16,747 bases of DNA, taken from contig CAZCPY010000070.1 in assembly GCA_964499865.1 (NCBI GenBank), forward strand, positions 1 through 16,747, given 5' to 3'. The position numbers and the translations under genes were made by a program. Below are positions 6,466 to 13,407 of the stretch, piece after piece. The DNA comes from JANOGU01 sp964499865. Lineage in GTDB: Bacteria > Pseudomonadota > Alphaproteobacteria > Rhodobacterales > Rhodobacteraceae. The notes beneath the pieces are model-generated. The model saw only the letters and a program-made list of their open reading frames with translations, made no database searches and was not told the origin of the DNA. How positions within the stretch are numbered: the stretch's first letter is position 1; the number at the start of each line of letters is the position of its first letter.

Positions 6466-6971
6466 ATGCCGTCCGGCATCAGGAAATGGCCCGTGGCCTG
6501 GGCGAAGGGCCGGGCGCGGTTGTCCTGCCAGGCCTCGACGTGGACGGAGGCATAGCGGCGGCCGGACCGGTTGACGCGGGCCCGGGCATAGGCGTCGCGC
6601 GGCAGGCCCGCGCGCAGGTAGTCCACCGCGAAGTCGATCGTCTTGGGCAGCAACTGGGGCAGGGCGGGCGCACCCGGCGCGGCGGGGTCGATGCGGCCGG
6701 CCTCCATCGCTTCCCACATCACCGACCAGGCCAGCTCGACGATGGCCGCGATCTCCAGGAACGCCGCCGTCGCGCCGCCGTGCAGCGCAGGCAGCGCGGG
6801 GTTGCCGATCAGGTCGTCGTGGTAGGGCAGCAGCGCCGTCAGCTCGTCCCCCCGCCGGTCGAAGCGCACGCCGAGAAAGCCGATGTAGGGCACCTGCCCC
6901 ACCAGCGCCGCAAGTGCCGCGTCGCGGCGGCCCTTGACCTGCTGCACGGGCTCGGGCGGCTGGCGGCCCAT
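6462..6971 (-). CDS. PaaI-type hotdog thioesterase (Glu variant)
   Basis: A 169-residue hotdog-fold protein of the PaaI/4HBT group, which cleaves acyl-CoA thioesters. The signature LHGGATAAFLEIAAIVELAW has His64-Gly65-Gly66, but Glu73 where most PaaI members have Asp. The C-terminus has the expected DYLRAGLPRDAYARARVNRSG and RPFAQATGHF strands. The start at 6971 is fixed by a TGATG junction with the preceding thioesterase gene, suggesting translational coupling. The stop overlaps the GTG of the MATE fragment. The substrate is unknown. With its neighbour it could form a heteromer, since the two are tightly coupled but only distantly alike. Confidence 0.85.
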   Translation of the reverse strand: MGRQPPEPVQQVKGRRDAALAALVGQVPYIGFLGVRFDRRGDELTALLPYHDDLIGNPALPALHGGATAAFLEIAAIVELAWSVMWEAMEAGRIDPAAPGAPALPQLLPKTIDFAVDYLRAGLPRDAYARARVNRSGRRYASVHVEAWQDNRARPFAQATGHFLMPDGM

Positions 6972-7402
6972 CAGCGGGCCACCGTGAAGGCGCCGGTCGC
7001 GGTGGCCACGGGGCGGCCCCGGTCCTCGTCGGTCGCCACCGCGCGCACGAAGGCCACCGACCGCGTCATGTGGTAGACCTCGGCCCGCGCGGTGACCGCC
7101 TGGCCGGGCGTCGCGGGGCGCATGTAGTCGATGCGCAGGTCCAGCGTTGCCGTCGCGGCAGGCTCCGAGGGATGCGTCAGCACCGCCCCGCCGCAGGCCG
7201 TGTCCATCAGCGCCGAGACCGCGCCGCCATGGATCACGCCGGTGGCCGGATCGCCCACCAGCCGCGCATCCCAGGGCATGGCGATTTCCGCCAGCCCCGG
7301 CGCCACGCTGACCACCCGCATCCCCAGTGCGCGCGAATGCGGCAGTGCCTGCACGAAGGCCTGCGCGCGCGCCGATGCCCTGTCGCTGTCGTCTGCCGTC
7401 AT
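6971..7402 (-). CDS. PaaI-type hotdog thioesterase
   Basis: A 143-residue hotdog thioesterase. GVIHGGAVSALMDTACGGAV carries His58-Gly-Gly and the catalytic-type Asp67 of PaaI. TLDLRIDYMRPATPGQAVTA and GRPVATATGAF match the later strands. It probably acts on acyl- or aryl-CoA in the cytoplasm. The start at 7402 is chosen because AGGGGA lies about five bases before it and the family rarely carries the extra 22 residues of the upstream ATG at 7468. It is the first gene of a minus-strand unit of thioesterase, thioesterase and MATE relic, and diverges from the first MerR gene across 128 bp, making MerR control possible but unproven. Confidence 0.88.
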   Translation of the reverse strand: MTADDSDRASARAQAFVQALPHSRALGMRVVSVAPGLAEIAMPWDARLVGDPATGVIHGGAVSALMDTACGGAVLTHPSEPAATATLDLRIDYMRPATPGQAVTARAEVYHMTRSVAFVRAVATDEDRGRPVATATGAFTVAR

Positions 7403-7473
7403 CGCCGTCCCCTGCCCCGGCACGACTGAACCACCTTGACCCGGCAGCGGCAAGCCGCGCGCGCGCAAAGCGG

Positions 7474-7502
7474 TTGAGCGGCGCGCGCCCCGGGCGTAGG
7501 CT
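7474..7502 (+). promoter_or_regulatory. Possible promoter of the first MerR gene
   Basis: TTGAGC at 7474-7479 and TAGGCT at 7497-7502 are separated by 17 bases and end 28 bases before the ATG. They are flanked by GCGCGCGC arms (7459-7466 and 7481-7488) that form an inverted repeat, though this is low-complexity sequence. Both boxes match the consensus only partly. Confidence 0.35.
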
Positions 7503-7530
7503 GGACTCCGGGGAAGAGGGGCCAGCCGCG

Positions 7531-7902
7531 ATGCCCGAAGGTCGCCTGAGCTTCAAGCAGATGTGCGCGCGGTTCGCCGTAACCCCGCGCACCCTGCGCT
7601 ACTACGAATACATCGAGCTTCTGGCGCCCGAAAAGGACGGCCGCGCCCGCTGGTACGGCCCGCGCGAGGTGGCGCGGATGACGCTGATCCTGCGCGGCCG
7701 CCGCTTCGGGTTCTCGCTCGAGGAGATCCGCCAGTGGCTGCTGATCTACGGCAAGACCGGCGAGCGCGAGCAGCTTCAGGCCTTCATCGCGCTGGCCGAC
7801 CGGCAACTGGGCGAGCTTGACCGCCAGCGCGCCGAGCTTGACACCACCATCGCCGACCTGCGCGCGCTCAGGGCGACGGCGGCCGGCGACGCGGGCGGCT
7901 GA
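7531..7902 (+). CDS. MerR-family transcriptional regulator (copy 1)
   Basis: A 123-residue regulator with an N-terminal winged helix (LSFKQMCARFAVTPRTLRYY, wing residues about 40-50) and LILRGRRFGFSLEEIRQWL, then a C-terminal coiled coil rich in Leu, Glu and Arg (residues 85-115). It has no cysteine set for metals and no large ligand domain, as in the short MerR proteins that sit beside acyl-CoA dehydrogenase genes in Rhodobacterales. AGAGGGG about ten bases upstream supports the ATG at 7531. It lies 178 bp before a paralogue on the same strand and diverges from the thioesterase unit. The effector is unknown; an acyl-CoA is a guess from context. Confidence 0.87.
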   Translation: MPEGRLSFKQMCARFAVTPRTLRYYEYIELLAPEKDGRARWYGPREVARMTLILRGRRFGFSLEEIRQWLLIYGKTGEREQLQAFIALADRQLGELDRQRAELDTTIADLRALRATAAGDAGG

Positions 7903-7961
7903 CCCGCCGCACCGGCCCCCGCCCGGTCATCCGTGATCTGTCATCCGGCCCCCTGACCCGG

Positions 7962-7985
7962 TGACGTGACGTTACGGTCACGTCA
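7962..7985. promoter_or_regulatory. 24-bp palindrome, likely MerR operator
   Basis: TGACGTGAC (7962-7970) and GTCACGTCA (7977-7985) are perfect 9-bp arms around GTTACG. It lies 95 bp before the second MerR gene, in the 178-bp gap between the two MerR genes. A weak -10 (TAAGCT, 8002-8007) is 19 bases after GTCACG (7977-7982); a 19-bp spacer is the hallmark of MerR-activated promoters. The palindrome is directly visible; the binding protein is inferred. Confidence 0.6.
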
Positions 7986-8080
7986 AGCGCCGGGCCTCTG
8001 GTAAGCTGCCGCGCAGACGCCCAGATGCGCGCTGCCGGGCCCCGCGGGGACGGCAGCGTAACCGGTGCGAGAGAGAGAGA

Positions 8081-8476
8081 ATGTCGGAAACCGCGCGTGA
8101 CACGATGACCATCCGCGAGATGTGCGACGCCTTCGAGGTGACCCCGCGCACGCTGCGGTTCTACGAACAGAAGGAACTGCTGGCACCGCTGCGCCAGGGC
8201 ACGAGGCGGCTGTTCACCCGCCGCGACCGGGCGCGGCTGAAGCTGATCCTCAGGGGCAGGCGCTTCGGCATCCCGCTCGAGGACATCCGGCGGCTGCTCG
8301 ACACCTACGAGACCGAGGGCGCCGCGGTGCAGGCGCAGAAAGGCTATGACATCGCCGCCGCGCGGCTGGCGGCGCTGGAGACCGAGCGCGCGGCGCTCGA
8401 CGCCACGATCGCCGAGCTGCGGAACCAGATGGCCTGGGGGGCCGAGCTGCTGAAGGCACAGCGCAGCGCCGCCTGA
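8081..8476 (+). CDS. MerR-family transcriptional regulator (copy 2)
   Basis: A 131-residue paralogue of the preceding MerR. TIREMCDAFEVTPRTLRFYE aligns with its helix-turn-helix, LILRGRRFGIPLEDIRRLL is nearly identical to the matching segment, and a coiled coil follows (residues 85-125, AARLAALETERAALDATIAE). It starts at 8081 behind a GAGAGAG purine box; an ATG eight codons later is possible. Only 39 bp separate it from the acyl-CoA dehydrogenase gene, so the two are probably one transcript and this protein is the best candidate to control the beta-oxidation genes. The 24-bp palindrome upstream suggests autoregulation. Confidence 0.9.
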   Translation: MSETARDTMTIREMCDAFEVTPRTLRFYEQKELLAPLRQGTRRLFTRRDRARLKLILRGRRFGIPLEDIRRLLDTYETEGAAVQAQKGYDIAAARLAALETERAALDATIAELRNQMAWGAELLKAQRSAA

Positions 8477-8515
8477 GGGACCGGACCGACCGACAGACGA
8501 CCAGGGAGAAGACAG

Positions 8516-10291
8516 ATGCCCACCTACACCGCCCCCGTCCGCGACATGCAGTTCCTGCTGCACGACGTGCTGAAGGTCAGCGGGGCCGACGTGCCCGGCT
8601 ACGCCGACCTCGACGCGGGCTTTACCGGCGCGGTGCTGGAGGAAGCGGGCAAGGTCGCCTCCGGGGTGCTGGCGCCGCTGAACGCGGTGGGCGACCGCGA
8701 GGGCTGCCGCCTGGAAAACGGCGTGGTGCGCACGCCGAAGGGTTTCGACAAGGCCTTCGCGGCGATGAAGGCGGGCGGCTGGACCGCGCTCGACTGCGAC
8801 CCGGCCTATGGCGGCCAGGGCCTGCCCTACCTGATGGGCACCGCGGTGGGCGAGATCTTCGTCGCCGCCAACATGGCCTTCAACATGTACCAGGGCCTGA
8901 CGCATGGCGCCTATTCCGCCATCCACGCGCATGGCTCGGCGGAGCAGAAGGCGACCTGGCTGCCGAAGATGGTGTCCTGCGACTGGACCGGCACGATGAA
9001 CCTGACCGAGCCGCATTGCGGCACCGACCTCGGGCTGATGCGCACCAGGGCGGAACCGCAACCGGACGGGTCCTACCGCATCACCGGCCAGAAGATCTTC
9101 ATCTCGGCCGGCGAGCATGACCTGGCCGAGAACATCATCCACCTGGTGCTGGCCAAGGCCCCGGGCGGCGGCGAGGGCACCAGGGGCATCTCGCTGTTCA
9201 TCGTGCCGAAGTTCCTGGTCAACCCCGACGGATCGCTCGGCGCCCGCAACAGCCTCTCCTGCGGCAAGATCGAGGAGAAGATGGGCATCCACGGCAATGC
9301 CACCTGCGTGATGAACTACGACGGGGCGACGGGCTGGCTGCTGGGCGAGAAGCACAAGGGCATGCGGGCCATGTTCACGATGATGAACGAGGCGCGCCTG
9401 GGCGTGGGCCTGCAGGGCTATGCGCAGGCCGAGGCGGCCTACCAGAACGCGCTGGCCTATGCCAAGGACCGCCTGCAGGGCCGCGCGGTGACGGGGGCCG
9501 AAAACCCGAACGGCCCGGCCGACCCGCTGATCGTGCACCCCGACATCCGCCGCACCCTGATGGACCAGAAGTCCTTCGTCGAAGGCGCCCGCGCGCTGAC
9601 CTTCTGGGCGGCCTCGCTGATCGACCGGTCGGTCCGGCAGGGCGACGCGGCGGCCGAGGGGCTGGTGTCGCTGATGATCCCGGTGATCAAGGGCTTCCAG
9701 ACCGACAAGGGCTTCGAGATGGCGGTGGCGGCCCAGCAGGTCTATGGCGGGCACGGCTACATCGAGGAATGGGGCATGTCGCAGTTCGCCCGCGATGCCC
9801 GCATCGCGATGATCTACGAAGGCGCCAACGGCGTGCAGGCGCTGGACCTGGTGGGGCGGAAGCTCGCGCAGGACGGCGGCAGGCATGTGATGGCGTTCTT
9901 CGAGATGGTGAAGGCCGAGGTGAAGGCGCATGAGGGCGACGCGCGGATGCAGGGCTTCGCCGAGCCGCTGAACGTCGCGTCGAAGCAGCTTCAGCAGGCC
10001 GCCATGTTCTTCATGGCGAACGGCATGAAGACCCCCAACGCGGCGCTGGCGGGGTCCTACGACTTCATGCACATGATGGGGCATGTCTGCCTCGGCCTGA
10101 TGTGGACGCGGATGGCCAAGGCCGCCTGCACGGGCCTCGGCGCGGGCGCGGGCGACCGCGACTTCCTGCAGGCCAAGATCGCGACCGGGCGCTACTACAT
10201 GGCCCGCCAGCTGCCGGCCTGCGCGATGCACCTCGCGCGGATCGAGAGCGGCGCCGAGCCGGTGATGGCGCTGCCCGCCGCGGCGTTCTGA
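8516..10291 (+). CDS. Acyl-CoA dehydrogenase, long form (DmdC/FadE-like)
   Basis: A 591-residue flavoprotein of the long acyl-CoA dehydrogenase group, which oxidises acyl-CoA to 2-enoyl-CoA and passes electrons to ETF. Visible: N-terminal helical domain; FAD-contact strand NLTEPHCGTDLGLMRT near residues 162-177; a middle beta domain with KIFISAGEHD; the helical domain with QQVYGGHGYIEEWGMSQFAR; the catalytic Glu435 in IYEGANGVQALDLVGRKL; and a C-terminal extension (about 465-591) as in PF12806 members. Length and sequence resemble DmdC, the methylmercaptopropionyl-CoA dehydrogenase of DMSP demethylation, but general FadE-like enzymes in Rhodobacterales look alike and no other dmd gene is here. 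AGGGAGAAG precedes the ATG. It follows the second MerR gene closely; thiolase and FadB-type genes downstream support a beta-oxidation role. Confidence 0.93.
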   Translation: MPTYTAPVRDMQFLLHDVLKVSGADVPGYADLDAGFTGAVLEEAGKVASGVLAPLNAVGDREGCRLENGVVRTPKGFDKAFAAMKAGGWTALDCDPAYGGQGLPYLMGTAVGEIFVAANMAFNMYQGLTHGAYSAIHAHGSAEQKATWLPKMVSCDWTGTMNLTEPHCGTDLGLMRTRAEPQPDGSYRITGQKIFISAGEHDLAENIIHLVLAKAPGGGEGTRGISLFIVPKFLVNPDGSLGARNSLSCGKIEEKMGIHGNATCVMNYDGATGWLLGEKHKGMRAMFTMMNEARLGVGLQGYAQAEAAYQNALAYAKDRLQGRAVTGAENPNGPADPLIVHPDIRRTLMDQKSFVEGARALTFWAASLIDRSVRQGDAAAEGLVSLMIPVIKGFQTDKGFEMAVAAQQVYGGHGYIEEWGMSQFARDARIAMIYEGANGVQALDLVGRKLAQDGGRHVMAFFEMVKAEVKAHEGDARMQGFAEPLNVASKQLQQAAMFFMANGMKTPNAALAGSYDFMHMMGHVCLGLMWTRMAKAACTGLGAGAGDRDFLQAKIATGRYYMARQLPACAMHLARIESGAEPVMALPAAAF

Positions 10292-10301
10292 TGTTTCCCC
10301 C

Positions 10302-10332
10302 GGGGAAAATTCTTGAAGGAAGAATTTTCCCC
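10302..10332. terminator. Strong 13-bp hairpin after the acyl-CoA dehydrogenase gene
   Basis: GGGGAAAATTCTT (10302-10314) and AAGAATTTTCCCC (10320-10332) pair perfectly around GAAGG. It starts 11 bases after the stop codon. There is no T tract on the plus strand, so Rho-independent termination is not assured; processing or a 3' stability element is possible. TTTCC at 10294-10298 can pair with GGAAA at 10304-10308, giving a competing small hairpin. Confidence 0.6.
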
Positions 10333-10352
10333 TGTCCGACCCGAGGCGCCCG

Positions 10353-10565
10353 ATGCCCAAGCGTTTCCGCCTGACCCGCCGCTTTCCCGTCGCGATGACC
10401 GAGGACGGCTACCGCCGCCTGAAGGCCTTCGCGGCCGAGGCAGGGCTCGACGAGGGCGAGGCGCTGTCATTCCTGTTCGAGAACTGGTCTTCGGTGGTGA
10501 ACGGCGACAACCTCACGCACCGGCTGCGGCTGTTCAACGCAGAGCTCGACGAGCGCAAGTCCTGA
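10353..10565 (+). CDS. Small conserved-looking protein, possible ribbon-helix-helix fold
   Basis: A 70-residue basic-start, acidic-middle protein: a basic N-terminus with a beta-like segment (RFRLTRRFPVAMTEDGYRRL), then helices with AGLDEGEALSFLFENW and an ending LTHRLRLFNAELDERKS. The strand-helix-helix order with alternating basic residues resembles ribbon-helix-helix DNA-binding proteins, but I cannot assign a family. I recall similar small genes next to acyl-CoA dehydrogenases in Rhodobacterales; that is memory, not a search. GAGGCG upstream supports the start. It sits between the dehydrogenase (61 bp, with the hairpin) and the GST-like gene. It could be a regulator or an accessory of the operon. 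Confidence 0.72.
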   Translation: MPKRFRLTRRFPVAMTEDGYRRLKAFAAEAGLDEGEALSFLFENWSSVVNGDNLTHRLRLFNAELDERKS

Positions 10566-10594
10566 AGCGGGGCGCGGGGGGGAGGGGGCAGATG

Positions 10595-10797
10595 GGTATT
10601 TGGGCCAAGATGAAGCCGCAGGACAGCGCATCGGCGTTGACGTCCCGGACCGGCGGCACAAGGCCGATTGGGGATTTACCCGCTCGCGGTCCGGGACGCT
10701 TCACCTTGGGCGATCATCGGCTCCCCAGCCTGTACCGCACAGAGGTGATGCCCCGATTCTGGTTAAGAAAGCGTTCTTCATCTTGGTGAAAATACCC
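10595..10797. repeat. 203-bp intergenic element with 22-bp imperfect terminal inverted repeats
   Basis: Positions 10595-10616 begin GGGTATTT and end CCAAGATGAAG. The reverse complement of 10776-10797 differs from it only in the three central bases (GGG against TCA), giving 19 of 22 matches. Inside is a second inverted repeat (10641-10652 / 10687-10698). No protein-coding frame in it is convincing. Similar GGTATTT--CCAAGATGAAG motifs are, from memory, widespread between Rhodobacterales genes. It may be a REP/MITE-like element or a family of processing signals. Confidence 0.65.
10641..10698. repeat. 12-bp perfect inverted repeat, 34-base loop
   Basis: CGTCCCGGACCG at 10641-10652 is exactly repeated in reverse complement at 10687-10698. 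It is nested within the larger inverted-repeat element, so the whole region could fold into a long hairpin in RNA, or mark the core of a small element. Confidence 0.8.
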
Positions 10798-10806
10798 CAC
10801 GGGGGT

Positions 10807-10827
10807 GCGGGGGTGTGAAACCCCCGC
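10807..10827 (+). terminator. GC-rich hairpin before the GST-like gene
   Basis: GCGGGGGT (10807-10814) and ACCCCCGC (10820-10827) form a perfect 8-bp stem with loop GTGAA, 25 bases before the GST-like ATG. No T tract follows. It may be part of the preceding repeat element's tail, a terminator of upstream transcription, or a leader structure of the next gene. Confidence 0.45.
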
Positions 10828-10852
10828 TGCGACGGAAGGGCAGGGACAGACG

Positions 10853-11488
10853 ATGACAGCCACGCTCCACGCCTTTGCCGAAAGCGGCAATGCCTACAAA
10901 TGCGCGCTGGCCATGCGGCTGGCGGGGATGGATTACGATGTGGCCTTCGTGCGCTTCTTCCAGGGCGGCGCACGGACGGCCGAGTTCCGCGCGCTGAACG
11001 CGATGGGCGAGGTGCCGGTGCTTGTCCACGACGGCCGCATCCTTACCCAGTCTGCCGTGATCCTGCGCCATGTCGCCCGCTTCACCGGTCGCTTCGGCGG
11101 CACGGACGAGGAAGAGGTGCTGCGCTGGCTGGTCTGGGACAACCACAAGCTGTCTGCGCAGATCGGCACCACGCGGTTCCTGATGAACTTCCTCGCCCCC
11201 GAGAAGCGGCCCGAGGGCGTGATCCCCTTCCAGCAGGGCCGCCTGAAGGCCGCCTACGCGGTGCTGAACGACCACCTTTCGGTGCGCGACTGGGTGGAGG
11301 GCACGGCGCCGTCGATCGCCGACCTGTCGCTGTGCGGCTATCTCTACTACCCCGAGCCCTTCGGCTTCGCCCGCAGCGACTGGCCGCACATCGACGCCTG
11401 GCTGACCCGCATCGCCGCCCTGCCCGGCTGGGCGCATCCCTATGACCTGCTGCCCCGCGCCTTTCCGGCGCAAGGAGGACCGACATGA
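10853..11488 (+). CDS. Glutathione S-transferase-like protein
   Basis: A 211-residue GST: thioredoxin-fold N-terminal domain beginning MTATLHAFAESGNAYKCAL with a probable catalytic Ser11 (SGN motif), VAF--FFQGGARTAEFRALN, the cis-Pro turn EVPVL (Val54-Pro55) and the glutathione-binding QS pair (66-67), then an all-helical domain ending PHIDAWLTRIAALPGWAHPY with the conserved SIADLSLCGY cap motif (N-capping box). The family conjugates glutathione to, or reduces, electrophiles. Beside beta-oxidation genes it might handle reactive enoyl or sulfur compounds, which is inference. The ATG at 10853 follows AGGGAC by six bases. Its stop overlaps the thiolase start (ATGA), so translation is coupled. 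Confidence 0.88.
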   Translation: MTATLHAFAESGNAYKCALAMRLAGMDYDVAFVRFFQGGARTAEFRALNAMGEVPVLVHDGRILTQSAVILRHVARFTGRFGGTDEEEVLRWLVWDNHKLSAQIGTTRFLMNFLAPEKRPEGVIPFQQGRLKAAYAVLNDHLSVRDWVEGTAPSIADLSLCGYLYYPEPFGFARSDWPHIDAWLTRIAALPGWAHPYDLLPRAFPAQGGPT

Positions 11489-12696
11489 CCGACGCCTACA
11501 TCTACGACGCCGCCCGCACCCCCCGCGGCAAGGGCCGCCCCGACGGCGCGCTGCACGAGGTGACGGCGCTCGCGCTGTCGGCGCGGATGCTGAACGCGGT
11601 CAGGGACCGCAACAACCTGACCGGGCACGCGGTCGAGGATGTGATCTGGGGCAATGTCACGCAGGTCGGCGAGCAGGGCGGCTGCCTCGCGCGGTCGGCC
11701 GTGCTGGCCTCCGACCTCGACGAGCGCATCCCCGGCCTGTCGATCAACCGCTTCTGCGCGAGCGGGCTGGAGGCGGTGAACCTTGCCGCCAACCAGGTCA
11801 AGGCAGGCGCGGGCCGGGCCTATATCGCGGGCGGCGTGGAGATGATGGGCCGCGTCGCCATGGGCTCGGACGGTGCGGCGATCGCCGCGGACCCGGGCGT
11901 CGCGATGAAGACGTATTTCGTGCCGCAGGGCATCAGCGCCGACATCATCGCCACCGAATACGGCTTCACCCGCGACGATGCCGACGCGCTGGCGGTGGAA
12001 AGCCAGCGCCGGGCGGCGCGGGCCTGGGCGGAGGGGCGGTTCGCGAGGTCGGTGGTCACCGTGCGCGACCAGAACGGCCTGCCGATCCTGTCCACCGACG
12101 AATACATGCGCCCGCAGACCGACATGCAGTCGCTGGGTGCGCTGAAGCCCGCGTTCCGCGACATGGGCGAGGTGATGCCGGGTTTCGACAAGGTGGCGCT
12201 GATGAAATACCCGCACCTTTCGCGGATCAACCACATCCACCACGCGGGCAATTCCTCGGGCATCGTGGACGGTGCGGCGGCGATCCTCATCGGGTCGAAG
12301 GAGTTCGGCGAGGCGCAGGGCCTGAAGCCCCGTGCCCGCATCCGCGCCACCTGCAAGGTCGGCAGCGACCCCACGATCATGCTGACCGGGCCGGTGCCCG
12401 CGACCGGGCGCGTCCTCGCCGCCGCCGGGATGGCCATCGGCGACATCGACCTGTTCGAGGTGAACGAGGCTTTCGCCTCGGTCGTGCTGCGCTTCATGCA
12501 GGCGTTCGACGTGGACGCGGACCGGGTGAACGTGAACGGCGGCGCCATCGCCATGGGCCATCCGCTGGGCGCCACCGGCGCGATCCTGCTCGGCACGCTG
12601 CTGGACGAGCTGGAGCGGTCCGGCAAGGGCACCGGCCTGGCCACGCTCTGTGTCGCCTCGGGCATGGGTGCGGCCACGATCATCGAGCGGGTGTGA
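11485..12696 (+). CDS. Thiolase (acetyl-CoA acyltransferase, FadA-type)
   Basis: A 403-residue thiolase that cleaves 3-ketoacyl-CoA with CoA, or condenses acetyl-CoA. The catalytic residues are visible: Cys91 in INRFCASGLEAV, His359 in NGGAIAMGHPLGATGA, and Cys389 in TLCVASGMG. The sequence opens with YIYDAARTPRGKGRPDG and has the NEAFASVVLRF motif before the His loop. The length is normal. ATGA overlap with the GST-like gene (4 bp) and the acyl-CoA dehydrogenase upstream place it in the beta-oxidation unit. The FadB-type gene, its usual partner, lies 2 kb downstream, after the NTF2/cupin stretch. Degradative versus biosynthetic direction is inferred from the neighbours. Confidence 0.94.
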   Translation: MTDAYIYDAARTPRGKGRPDGALHEVTALALSARMLNAVRDRNNLTGHAVEDVIWGNVTQVGEQGGCLARSAVLASDLDERIPGLSINRFCASGLEAVNLAANQVKAGAGRAYIAGGVEMMGRVAMGSDGAAIAADPGVAMKTYFVPQGISADIIATEYGFTRDDADALAVESQRRAARAWAEGRFARSVVTVRDQNGLPILSTDEYMRPQTDMQSLGALKPAFRDMGEVMPGFDKVALMKYPHLSRINHIHHAGNSSGIVDGAAAILIGSKEFGEAQGLKPRARIRATCKVGSDPTIMLTGPVPATGRVLAAAGMAIGDIDLFEVNEAFASVVLRFMQAFDVDADRVNVNGGAIAMGHPLGATGAILLGTLLDELERSGKGTGLATLCVASGMGAATIIERV

Positions 12697-12828
12697 CCGC
12701 GATGCGGCCCCGGCACCGCCCGGAGACACGAACGCGGGGCGTGACGACGCGGCCCTGCGGTTGCGCTTTCGCCCGGGGGGTGATTCGTGATATTGGGTCA
12801 GGGTTGCTGATCTATCCGCGGGGGCCCG

Positions 12829-13233
12829 ATGGGCGACCTTTCCTGGCACATGAAGACCGCCTTCCGGGCCGAGGCGCTGAGCACCGGGCGCTACGACCTT
12901 CTGGTCGACGAATACGCCTATCCGCTGACCGTCTACCTGCACGGCCTGCCGCAGGTGCTGCGCGACCGGGGCGAGGCCTGGGCCTTCTTCCAGGAGCTGC
13001 ACGGCACGCTGCGGGCCCTGGGCTATGCGCGCGTGACGGCGCGGGTGGCGGCGCAGGACCTGCCGCGCGCGGGGCGGGTGCGGCTGTGGTGCGACTGGTA
13101 TGGCGAAGCGCCGGGGGGGGCCGCCACGCGCTTTGCCTCGACGGTCTGCTACGCGCGCACGGATGCGGGCGAGCCGAAGACGGAACTGCTGGAATTCACC
13201 CGGCTGGACCTGCCGCAGGCCGCGGCGGCCTGA
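12829..13233 (+). CDS. NTF2-like protein of unknown function (copy 1)
   Basis: A 134-residue protein of NTF2/SnoaL-like appearance: helical N-terminus (residues 10-60, including YDLLVDEYAYPLTVYLHG and EAWAFFQELHGTLRALGY), then three or four amphipathic strands (RVTARVAAQDL, GRVRLWCDWYGEA, ATRFASTVCYARTD, KTELLEFTRLDL). No catalytic residue set is clear. There is no good Shine-Dalgarno; the ATG at 12829 is the longest reasonable start and one at 12850 (MKTAF) is possible. It follows the thiolase after 132 bp that show no sure promoter. It shares its general layout with the protein at 14297-14749. A G8 run lies inside (13113-13120). Confidence 0.72.
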   Translation: MGDLSWHMKTAFRAEALSTGRYDLLVDEYAYPLTVYLHGLPQVLRDRGEAWAFFQELHGTLRALGYARVTARVAAQDLPRAGRVRLWCDWYGEAPGGAATRFASTVCYARTDAGEPKTELLEFTRLDLPQAAAA

Positions 13234-13407
13234 CGGCGCCTCGGGCCGGTGCCCGCGCCGGACGGATGCCGGCCGCGCCGTCGCATGCGTCACCATGGCC
13301 GCGCGGATGCGGGCCCCGGGGACGGACCGCCGATGTCCGGGCCGGCCGGCCGGATCGGGCGCGCCTCGGGACAGCGGACCGCAACGGCCGCCTGACGAAA
13401 GGACGCC

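Noticed and set aside
7868..10360. An 830-codon minus-strand frame over the acyl-CoA dehydrogenase gene
   Set aside because: His/Arg/Leu-rich antisense shadow without motifs; the plus strand has the full dehydrogenase with its catalytic Glu and a ribosome binding site.
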